Positions 46,701 to 58,700 of a stretch of 64,000 bases of DNA are shown here, piece by piece (position 1 is the first letter of the stretch; each line of letters starts with the position of its first letter). This DNA is from Ahaetulla prasina. Taxonomy: Eukaryota > Chordata > Lepidosauria > Squamata > Colubridae. The DNA lies in assembly GCF_028640845.1 (NCBI RefSeq), contig NC_080542.1, positions 136,640,346 through 136,704,345 of the forward strand, read 5' to 3'. The translations under genes were made by a program, and so were the position numbers. The notes under the pieces were generated by a model. The model made no database searches, was not told the origin of the DNA, and saw only the letters and a list, made by a program, of their open reading frames with translations.

Positions 46701-49700
46701 CTCAGGATATTTATATCCCAATTTATTTGGCTACAACATCAGAAGGAATACAGTAAATTTATTTTTATTATTTATCTACAGCAAAATTTTGGCTCTCCAA
46801 TTATAAACCTAAAAATTTCAGAATATTATTTTTTTCAAAATTAAATTAATCAAAGACTAAAGATAAAGCCACACATCAGCAGAAGAAATAAACAGAATTC
46901 ATCATCCATTAGTAGGTTAATGAAATTATTTGGATTTTTTAAATACATAACTTTTGCCATGCTTTTATTTTGATTAGTAATTATATTCTCTTTTCGTAAT
47001 TCTTTTTGTTCTGTTTCTTCTTTGTAGCTCTTCCAATAACATTTCTTCATTTCAAATGCCAAATAAAACTTTTTTACCTCTCGTTTTCCATTCTCCCTTT
47101 CACTCTTGCCATGTTTTTTCATTTTTTCTTTTGAATTTCTAAAGAAAAAAAAGAATTATATTGAATTGATCATCAAGCAAGTATGGTTCTTATAGAAAAT
47201 ATATGTGCTTTACATTTTTAAAAGACAAATAGGAATGGAACACGGATAAGAGATTTATCAATTGTTATAGCATAAAACTTCTTTTTATGACTCTTTTGTA
47301 TTGTGAGAAATACCATTGTCAGAATAATATCAAACTACTTTTTAGCACAAATATGTGGTTCACATTTTAATACTAATACAGAAAACATTATTTTTCATGT
47401 TCAACTATTTAAAAAAGAATTGATACAACTTTATTATTTAGCAGCAGAAATAAAGGAAAATTAGGATTTTAGATAATTTACAATAGGTGTGACAGATAAA
47501 CTTTTACAATCACTTCAAAAAATAACATGTTTGGATCTTTTCATTTCATTTTTAATTAATATTTTTCCAACAAAATTTATTTTTTAAGATTAAAAATATG
47601 CTCAGTGTTTGTGACCAAAGCCTTTCATAATTTTATTGCAAGATTTATATCAAGCAGATTATCTCACAATTTAAAAAATACTATTCAAAATATCCCTATT
47701 TAGTCTAATTTTAGACCAAATTAGACACAGCAAAAAAAAAGGGAGAGGGATAAAACATAAAAGAGCAGCACTATGTAATTGTGTGTAAGATTTCATTTCT
47801 TTTAAACAGAGAATCCAGTGAAGCAAATATTTTATATTACAAATTGCCATATTAACTTCAAATACTAAAAAAAAAAGACAACTAAGATAGGATAATCAAA
47901 ATATTTAAATAAAAGAAGCCTTTGTCCGGAAGAACAGAGAACAACAATAAATAATTTATTTAAATTCTATCTTTAGTATTTTTATAAATAAGGCAGCAAA
48001 TATACTTAAAACTGTTTCCTCCTATTATCTAACTCAGCGATCACCCACTGGTGGTCCGCGAGAAAATTTTGGTGGTCCGCAGAAAAATTATTTGCATTTT
48101 TAATATTGCACTAAATCAGGGGTCCTCAAACTATGGCCCCTGGGCCGGATACGTGCAATGAACGTTTGTTTTGCTGCAGAGTCTCCCCCTTTGGGGTCTT
48201 TTTGCATGGGTTGGAGGGGGGCAAAAATTCCAACTCAGGAGTTTTCTGAAACTCTGCTTCAGCCTCCTGGTGCAGGGTTTTGGGAGAAGGCTGGAGGGAA
48301 GTGCTGCTGGTAGCGAAGAGCTGGAGGGCCTTGTTCTAATGGGACAGCATCATGGCCTGGAACTGGCTGACCATCTCAGCCCACTGAGCCTCCAGGCACG
48401 ACACCTGGCCTTGCACTCCTGCAGGTCTTCCCTCTGCTTGGAAAGCCTATGCTCCTAGTCCTCAGTGAGGCGCTTCTACTGAGCCTCCTTCTCAGTCAGA
48501 TCCAACTTGAACAGAGCTGTTTTGCCAACTCTTTTTCATGGTGGTTGCTTAGGTCCAGCAACTGCTTCCTGTTGGGGCCCTAAGGAGCCCAGATGGGGAG
48601 GGGAGGAGTGGCTGGGAGGGGAGGGGAGGGGCGAGTAGAGGCTAGCAAGGCACCCCTCGACATGAGTGACATTGAGTTGATCACACCCACTTAGTGACAT
48701 GACTACCCAGCCAGTCATTAGGCAGATCATATTAGTGGTCCGTGGGATTTAAAATTATGAATTTAGTGATCCCTGAGGTCCGAAAAGTTGGGGACCTCTG
48801 ATCTAACTGACCTTCATGTCTAAAATGGGACTAGAACTCACTGTCTCCTGCTTTCTAGGCTACATCATAACCGCTAGGTCAATCTGGCTTTGTATCAATC
48901 TATACAAAATTTATTCCAAATATATAAAATCTTTCCAAAGCAAGGATTTCAGCTACAAAGGTTTTATAGTGGTTAAGGTGCTGGCCTAAAAACCATGAGT
49001 TCTAGTTTTCCCTTAGGCATGAAAGCTGGCTGGGTGATTTTGGGCAGTCACTCTCTCTTAGTCAACTCACCTCACAGGGTTGTTGTATATGGACAAAACA
49101 GAAGGCAGGAGTATTGGATATGCTTGCTGCCTTCAATTTATATTTAGAAAGGTGGAATGATAATAGTGTTTTGTGATGATAATTTCAATATTATTAAATT
49201 GCAACATCTTCCTATCTCAATCCTTGGGAAGGACTTGATAGGTAGGTAAAAATTCCAAATCCAATCTAAACATCTGGCCAACTATGCAACCAACCATAAT
49301 AATATTTTAAGGATCTCTCACTTTCTGGCTCATCAGCCAGAATAAGATAGAACGCACTAAAATGCCCATGTTGTACTGAAATGCCTGCTTTAAATATTTT
49401 TGGAGAGACTTTGGAAAGCAAAGGAAATTGGGAAATAAAAATTCAACTTGCACAATTCTAAGGGCCTTTATGGGGAAGTAGGTTTTGCTGTTCAGTGGGC
49501 TTTGCTTCGTAGGAAGGACTACACCATTTTCAGCCAGAGCACTCCTGATACTTAAACCTGATATTTAAACCTGACACCCCTGATATTTAAACAGGTTACA
49601 TGCCTTTCACGTGGATAATGTATGTCCTCTTCATTTCTTTTCTTTTCATTCCTGTGTTCTCTGTGCTGAAAATAAGGAAAACAATACAAAGTGGCATTAA

Positions 49701-52700
49701 CTTATGGAATTCCGTATTATGGGGTATTTCTTTTCTTATTATTTTTATCCTCTGACACATTATTTTAAAGCCCCGCTCAATAAAAAAACTAGCAAGTAAT
49801 CTTAATAATCAGTAAACCTTGTGGTCTCTTTTCTTTTTTTCACCCTCCTCTTCCTCTCTTTTTCTTCTGTTCTCCTTGTGGTATCTATCCTCATGGTGGT
49901 GGGATCTCTCTCTATGTCTTCTAGGTGTATGATCTTCTTCCCCTTCTGTGGAAGACATGGAATTTCTTAATTTCAAAGGCTTCTCTTTTTCTTCCACTGC
50001 AAAGGATTTGTGCTTTTTCCTCTCCCTGTGCCGTCTTCTCTTCTCCTTATCTGACTCTTCATCCTTGTATGATTTGTATCTCTGGTCGTGTTCTTCACTT
50101 CTGTTTGATGAAACCTCCCCTGAACTAGTTTCTTTCTGAAGGCAAAAAATAAAAAAATAAAAAATAAATTACAAAGTGTTCAAAAACATTTTCATATAAA
50201 GGAAATACATTTGAATTCAGCAAGACTTTGGAATCTAAGACATTGAGATCAACTTATTTTATTGATTTATTAAATTTATATACTGCCCACCTCCCCCAAA
50301 GGTAAGTCGAAGCGGCTTACAACCAACAAAAGCAACAGGATAAAACATTGAAACAACCTCCAGCAGCACATGCCCTCATTGTCCCCATTTATCATAATAA
50401 ATGCTCCATGGCATAGGGCCGGGTTATTTACGGGACCGCCTACTGCTACCGAATACCTCTCACCGACCCGTGCGCTCTCACAGAGAGGGACTCCTCAGGG
50501 TGCCGTCAGCTAGGCAGTGTCGTCTGGCGACGCCCAGGGGAAGGGCCTTCTCTGTGGGGGCTCCCACCCTCTGGAACGAACTCCCCCCAGGACTCCGTCA
50601 ACTTCCGGACCTCCGAACCTTCCGTCGCGAGCTCAAGACACATTTATTCATCTGTGCAGGACTGGCTTAGATTTTAAATTTATAGGGGTTTTAAATTGGT
50701 TTTAATATTTATATTTATATTTTTAATAATTTGGCATTAGAATAAGTTTTTTAATGATTATCTTAATTTGTATATAACTGTTTTATGTGCCTGTGAACCG
50801 CCCTGAGTCCTTCGGGAGATAGGGCGGTATACAAATATGAATAATAAATAAAATAAATAAAATATAAAATATAAGCCTCATTTATTTCAGTTTTTTTTCC
50901 TTTGATTCAATTCTTGAAGACTACCTAAACAAATCCCTCTAAGTTTTTTGGCAGTTTTTTTTTTAAGTGATTTGCCCTTGTCTCCTTTCTGGGGCTTATT
51001 TATTTCAATAGGACTACTCGAAGTATGGATCAGTGTATTAAGTCAACCATGCCAGCACTAGGAAAACAGAACTGTAATAAAATGTCCAATGTGGAATTCT
51101 TACATTCAAGAATACAACCAGCTGGATAGGTATTTTTCCATATGCTCCTTATTTTTTCCATGCCCCAGCTTTACGTTTTGCCAAACTTTCCATTAATATC
51201 ATTATTTTGTTCACATTGTTCACTCTTCCTTATGCTGATTTTGTAATCTCTTTCCTTAAGTTTTTCATTGACATTTATTTATTACAAATTTGCAACCATG
51301 GGGTTCCTCCTGGCTTGTAATTTGCTGGCAAGCTTGACTATTGTTGCCAGAGGTGGGTGTTTGTTATGTTTGGTATTTGGGGTTTTGTTTCTATAACTCA
51401 CCCTGAATCACCTTAGTGAGTCACATGATCATATAAATTTTCTAATAAACTAACTAAATAAATAGACATATTTTAAAGAAATCCTCCTCTGCCCTGCCAC
51501 AAAGTCAGCATTAGGGTGGAACTGGTATCCTTTCCCACAGAGTGTCTATATTTGCTGATCCTCAAAGGAAGAAGCACATCTTTAGAAAAATTGAATATAA
51601 TATTTCTATAAATAAAATACATTTTGATGCAGAATGCAGGATTGTTGTATGATGTATGTAAAACTAAAATTAAGTTAATTGTCAGGCCTGGAAACCATAT
51701 TGAACTTTAGGTTTCCAGACGCTGCCACATTTTTATCCTGAGGGGAGGAGGGGGGGTTGAGGGATAGGGTAGCATTCTTCAACGGCTCAAGGTCGGATGG
51801 GGTTCACGTCTGCAGGAAGAGTGGCAAGAAGTTCCTCGAATGAACTGGAAGAACGTGGGACCGTGTGATCATCCGAGGGGTCAGGGGGGTGGGACTATTG
51901 GGGTTTGTATAACTGGGGAAACGAATCCGGAACTTCAGTTTTGGGAATTGCACTCATCGTGTGCCAGTCTCCTCATGCTAGTAAAGGACTCTGAGAAAAA
52001 GAAAGAATGCTTCTGAGTCTTTTTATTGAATGCAGAAGAGGTATTTCTGGAACCTTGACATTAATGAAGATTGTTATTTATATCATTAACATTCCTAAAT
52101 TCTAAGATTAGAAATAATAATATTTTTTATTATTTAGATTTTTATCCTCCTATCTTTTAAAAATGTATTTGGTCAACTCAATGTGGCAAACTGACTTAAA
52201 AATCTTGCTTTCTATTTTCCCCTTAACAAGCCTATGAGATAGGTTAGGCTGAGAGAGAGTGACTGGCCTAATATTTCCTAGCATCTAGGCCAGAATCTTA
52301 AGCAGCACACCAAATTGGTTATCACATCCATACTAATATATATAACAGTGGTCAGTTGCTATCGATTTTCACCGGATCAGGGAAACCGGTAAAGGCAGAA
52401 GGCTCCGCTCACCCACCCGGATGCTTCTGCATATGCACAGAAACGCCACACATACATGCAAGTGCGTTCAGGAGTGAACCAGTAGCGACAGGATTTGGAA
52501 CCCGCCCCGATATATAACCAGAATATTTTTATAATACACACAGTGAGTGAGTGAGAGGGAGGGAGGGAGGGAGGGAGAGAGAAAGAGAGGGACAAAGAGA
52601 GGGAGGGAGGGAGAGAATGAGAATGATTTTCCATAATTTCTTAGGGTTAGACTTCAAATTCTTCAAATTTGCTCTTAGAAAGCTATTCTGAATTTTTTCT

Positions 52701-55700
52701 TTCATTTCCAGGGATAAGAAGTTATGCCAAGTCAAATGCATGTTAGGTCTATATAAAAGAAAATCCCAAATATATTGCGTCCGATGTGATTTCTGGAGCT
52801 GTGTCTATAAACTGAGCTATTTTTTCAATTCTACCTGATGGTACAATACATTGCTTATTGTTTTTATTTCTCTTACCTTTCTCTCTGAATGTTGCTTTCT
52901 TACTCTTTCTTCATCTTTTAGTTTTGAATGATCTAAAAATAACACCTCCGAAATTTAGAAGATTGTCTTGAATCGTACAAATTCTACTGTATTTGATAGA
53001 CAAAATGTACATTATAACTTCCTAAGAAGTACCTGAACTTTGTTCGAAAAAGAAACACCTGAAAATATCTAACTTTTCCTAACTGTGACAACTTCCTCTT
53101 CAGGACTGGCAACCTGAAGTCCTTCAAATGCATTTTTACACCACCACCCCAATATTAATCTCAAGCAGCATGGTAAAATATGCTGGAACTGTAGTCTAAA
53201 CCTCTGAAAAGCATCAGACTACTAACTCTTCATCTTTTCGGTCTACTATGGAAAAACTACCCTTGATGCAAAGAAAATAGATAACTGACTGAAAGGAGCC
53301 CCAATTCATTTTCATTTAAAAAATAAGGACGGTCAGATTATTGTAAAACAAGCACATAAGCAAACCAACTCACCACTGTAATCCCTGCTGCTTCTCCTCC
53401 TCCTTCTCTCATGCTCTTTATCTCTTTCCCTCTCTACACTATTTCGTGGTAATGTTTGGTTGGGTTCATCTTTCTTAGGTTTCCTGCCCTTCTCTTTACC
53501 ACTGTGCCTTTCACCACTTCTTCCAGATACGTATTTTTCTTCTTTGGCGTCTTTTTCATGATTTACTTTAATCTCTCTCTCTTGTTCTCTAGGTTGATCT
53601 TTCTCTCTTCCTTTGTCCCTCCTTTCCTCTCTGTGTCTTTCACTTGATTTAAATCTTATTCTTTCTCCTAATTTTTCTTTTGATTTAACTCTGTCCTTCT
53701 CTGGATCCATCTCTGAAGCCACCTTGTTGCCATCATGATCTTCATCATTTCTGCCACTGTCTCGTGGTTTTCTCTGATGATGCCTCTTGTCTTCAGACTG
53801 ACTATTGGATCGAGAGACCTGAAAAAGGGAAATATTTTTATACATCAGTTTTAGCCAATGAAGTTGTATCTTTTCTTTATTCTGGAAAAGTTCTGCAAAC
53901 AGGAAAACTCTACATGCAGAACGGATTGTGATAAAAATGGCAATCCTTATGGTAATTGTGATAAGGAATCAGCATGGATATCTCTCTAAATTTCCTCTTC
54001 TTACACAAGTAGCTACAACAAAGATTGATTTATTGGGCACTATTTTTTCAGAGTAGTATAATTCTAGTAAAGATAGTCCTTGATTTATGACTACGATGAA
54101 GCCCAGACTTTCAGTTGTAAGTTGTTGTAATCATGAAGTTATTGTAGTCATAAGTTGAAACACTATATGACCAAAATTGATTTTACAACGATTTTTACAA
54201 TAAAGTGAGTCACAGCAGTAGTTAAACAAGGCAGATGATCATTAAGCAAACCCATTCTCCTGAATAGGTACCTTTTTTTTGTCAGATATTGGCAAAAAAT
54301 TTTTCCAAATTGTGTCCACGTGACCACAGACCACTGGAACCACTATAAACGTGAGCCAGTTGCCAAGCCCCTGAAATGTGTGATCAGGTGACTAAGGAGA
54401 TGTACCAGTCATAATTTTGAGGATGGGTTATAAGTAGCTTTGTTAAGTCAAGTCCATTCTAACTTTGAACAATACTTTAAATGACTGGTCCTAAATTGAG
54501 AAGCTCCTCAATTTAAATATATTTTAAATATATTTAAATATATTTTCTTGTCTGTAATATATTTAATACTCTTCCGTTTTTCATTATAAAACAACTTTAG
54601 GAGATTTCCTGGGATCTGGGGAGCAGAGTCAGTTCTGCACATCTACTATAAATGGAATAATAACAAGAAATAATGATAATGACATTTTCAGAATTACTGT
54701 AACAGCTCCATAAGCAATTTAACACGATATTAATATTTATCCTTTCTGCATACATGTAAGAAAGTAATCATATAGGTAAAGGTAAAGGTTCCCCTCGCAC
54801 ATACGTGCTAGTCGTTGCCAACTCTAGGGGGCGGTGCTCATCTTTGTTTCAAAGCCAAAGAGCCAGCGCTGTCCGAAGACATCTCTGTGGTCATGTGGTC
54901 GGTATGAGTCTTCTTCTGCGCATGCGCGTTATGGCGGCGCTCTGAGACTCCGCGGAGACGGCGGCTAAGAGTCCTCAGGCCGCAATGCTGTTCTATGGGC
55001 TGCCAGGCTGCCTGGTCCTCGGCTCCGGGTATGCGATCCTTCCGGCAGCCGAGAGCGAGGTCTTTGGACCTCATTGAGCTCTCGGCTGCTGAGTACGGAG
55101 CCGAGGTCCTCTATAGCAGCGGACGGCGGCTGCCATGTTGGGGGGGGCACGAGAAGACGCCCAGCCGGACTCAGCTGTTTGTCGGCCCAGCCTGACTCAG
55201 CTGTTTGTCGGCCGTTTCGGCCGACGATGTAATCAATCGGCTGGGGAGCGGCCCAACCATCGACGGCGGTATGCTGGTATGCGGTGTGCTGAGTCTTGGG
55301 TGTTGGACCGCAGGTAACATCTGTGGCTGGAGTGGGGCCTGCACGGGCATGATTATTGCCCCCCCCCCTACCCTGCTCTTCTCACTTCAAGGCCCGGAAC
55401 ATGGCCCGGAATATTCCTCCCCCCCACTGCTGACTTTTACCATGGCCTGCCTAGAATGCCGTAATTTTATCTACGGCTTACATCTTAGGTCGTGTTTTCC
55501 ATCGCCGACTGAGAGGTGGCTTGGCCTGGTTAGGTACAACAGCGGCACTGTGCTGGACGGCAATGACGGCTCTGACGGTACTGGTGACATAATTTCGTCC
55601 TGATTAGCATGCCTCACGGGTTTGTCCCATGATGGTACGCTGCCGGGAACCCAAGGGATACTAGCCCGGCTACTGATTTTCCCATCTTTGTAGCCGAGGA

Positions 55701-58700
55701 AACAACCAAGGGGAGGCTATTATGCCAAGCCTTGGTTGTCTCTGGACCCATTTTGGACTTTCTACGGACTGATTAATATCTCTGCCCGAGTGGCCAGTAA
55801 TATGCCTAACATCGGGTTTGACGATCTACAGGTACGACCAGAACATCTTCGCCGGTCAGGAATGGACATCTTGTCGCTGTTAATGGACTATTTCCCATGA
55901 GATACTCATTCGCCGAACTACGACAACTGCGAGGTTCCCCCGCCTCGCAGGAATGGCCCTCCAAACTATCAAGGGCCTACCTTAACGAAGGGTCTTGGGA
56001 CCCAGAGAGGTGGCATGCGGCCAAGAAGAAGTTGTGGGGTTTTTTAAATAGTTTTTTAAACAAGGGTTTTTTAAGGGGGGGGAGGGATTTGGCGGGTGGG
56101 GGTCAGAACCCGCCGGGGAGGGATCCAGCCCCTGTGCTAGTTCGCGACACTATTCCATCTTGTCTGAAGGCAGGGGGGGAGGACGTTCCAGGTTTAGAGG
56201 GTTACTCAATCTGTACGGTAAGTGGGAGAGGCAGATATGGCGGGGGAGGGCCGATCGTGTTGAGGGAGCACGCGTTCGATGTTTGAGAGCGATCGCGTGC
56301 TCCGCCCTCAGTCCCGACCTGCCTCGGTGGCCATGATCCTCAGAGCTTGGACCTTCGGCTGATGTTATGTAATGCTCGGTCCGTGGTTAATAAGGCCCCC
56401 CTGATTTGTGATCTTATTCAGGGGGAGTCCGCGGACCTTATGGGTATTACGGAAACCTGGTTGGGCCCAGAGGGGGGGGTCCCCCTTGTCGAGATGTGCC
56501 CGCCAGGTTTCCGAGCATTCCATCAGCCGAGGGTCCAAGGTAGGGGTGGGGGGGTGGCGGTTGTCATTAGGGAGGATCTAGAGCCGAGGGAGACCACTGT
56601 TCCTCAGATTGCCGGCTGTGAATCCCTCTATGTGCGATGGGGCTATAGGAATCAGTTGGGCTTGGTGATCGCGTACCTGGCTCCTTGCTACGTGACCACA
56701 GCCCTGCCTGAGCTGTTGGAGGTACTCGCTGCTGTGGCGGTCGAAACCCCCAGACTTATAGTCATGGGGGATTTTAACCTGCCATCAGTTGGCTTGTCAT
56801 CGACGGCAGCTCGGGAGTTCCAGGCTTCCATGACGGCCTTGGACCTGATTCGAGTAAATGATGGCCCTACGCACTCGGGGGGAGGCACGCTGGATCTGAT
56901 TTATATCTCTGGGCAGTGGCTTAATGATCTGGTGTTAGATGACTTAGTAACAGAACCAATGTCATGGTCGGATCATTTTCTCCTTCGCCTAGACTTCCGA
57001 ACCGCCATTCACCACCGCAGGGAGACGGAACCTATACGGTGGTTCCGTCCCAGGCGCCTGATGGACCCGAGAGGTTCCTGACGGAGCTTGGGCCATTCCT
57101 GAGGAACTGGCCCACGGCACGACTGAGGAACTGGTCACGGCCTGGGATCAGGCCGCGGCCCGGGCCTTGGACCGTGTCGTGCCTTTGCGGCCTCTGACCC
57201 GGCGGAGATCTCGCCCAGCCCCTTGGTACTCCGAGGGGCTGAGGGAGATGAAACGCCAGAGAAGACGCCTGGAGAGCACCTGGAGGTCCAGTCGCCCGGC
57301 TGATCGGACACTAGTTGGGTCCTATTCTAGGACCTACCTAGTGGCAATGAGGGAAGCGAGGCGTTTCTCGCCCACCCTCATTGCGTCGGCAGATAACCGC
57401 CCGCCGCCCTGTTTGGTGACCCGCTCTCTCCTACACCAGGAGGTGCGGGATGACCCGTTGCAGGACGAGCCGAGGAGTTTAGCGGTTATCTATACGATAA
57501 AATCGCTCAGCTGAGGGACGGTCTGGACCGAAATTGGGATGATCCAAGCGAGGGAGAGGAGGCACGTCTTGTTGAGTCTATTTGGGATGAGTTTGACCCT
57601 GTGGCTCCCGAGGACGTCGACAGGTTGTTGGGGGGGCTGCACGGCACGACATGTTTACTGGACCCGTGCCCTTCCTGGCTGGTACTGGCCACTCAGGCGG
57701 TGACACGAGGCTGGCTCCAGAGGATTATCAACGCTTCTTTATTGGAAGGGGTTTTCCCTGCCGCCTTGAAAGAGGCGGTGGTGAGACCCCTCCTTAAGAA
57801 GCCCTCCCTGGACCCAGCTATTTTGGGTAATTATCGTCCAGTCTCCAACCTTCGCTTTGTTGCGAAGGTTGTAGAGAGTGCCGTGGCGCGACAGCTACCC
57901 CAATACCTGGATGAAGATGTCTATCTAGATCCGTTCCAGTCCGGCTTCCGACGCGGATACAGCACGGAGACAGCTTTGGTCGCATTGGTGGATGATCTCT
58001 GGAGGGCCAGGGACAGGGGTTATTCCTCTGCCCTGGTCTTATTAGACCTCTCGGCGGCGGTCGCTACCATCCGCCCTGGTATCTGCTGCGCCGGCTGGGG
58101 ATTGGGAGTGGAGGCACCGATATCGGTGGTTCTCCTCCTATCTCTCCGACCGGACGAGACGGTGTTGACGGGGGCAGAGGTCACCGCGAGGGCCCTCGCT
58201 TGTGGGGTCCCGCAGGGGTCGATTCTCTCGCCCCTGTTGTTCAACATCTACATGAAGCCGTTGGGTGAGATCATCAGTGGTTTCGGGGTGAGATACCAGC
58301 AGTACGCTGATGATACTCAGCTGTACTTTTCCACCCCGGGCCACCCCAATGAAGTTGTTGAAGTGCTGTCCCGGTGTTTGGAAGCCGTACGGGTCTGGAT
58401 GGGGAGAAACAGGCTCAAGCTTAATCCCTCCAAGACGGAGTGGCTGTGGATGCCGGCATCCCGATTCAGTCAGCTGCAGCCGCAGCTGGCTGTCGGAGGC
58501 GAGTTATTGGCCCCAAAGGATAGGGTGCGCAACTTAGGCGCCCTCCTGGATGATCGGCTGTCGTTTGAAGATCATTTGACGGCCGCCTCCAGGAGGGCCT
58601 TCTACCAGGTTCGCCTGGTCCGGCAGTTGCGCCCCTTCCTTGATCGGGATGCCTTATGCACAGTCACTCATGCCCTCGTTACCTCTCGCTTGGATTACTG

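Noticed and set aside
49590..49603. Conventional GT donor for exon 6 at CAT|GTAACC
   Set aside because: It would leave exon 6 in phase 0, shifting exon 7 into a frame with an early stop.
49925..50139. Two plus-strand ORFs opposite exon 5
   Set aside because: Shadows of DYNC2I1 exon 5, which has a clear acceptor, donor and in-phase neighbours.
53456..53647. Plus-strand ORF opposite exon 3
   Set aside because: Shadow of the Lys/Glu-rich coding exon of DYNC2I1; Phe/Ser/Leu-rich antisense composition is expected.
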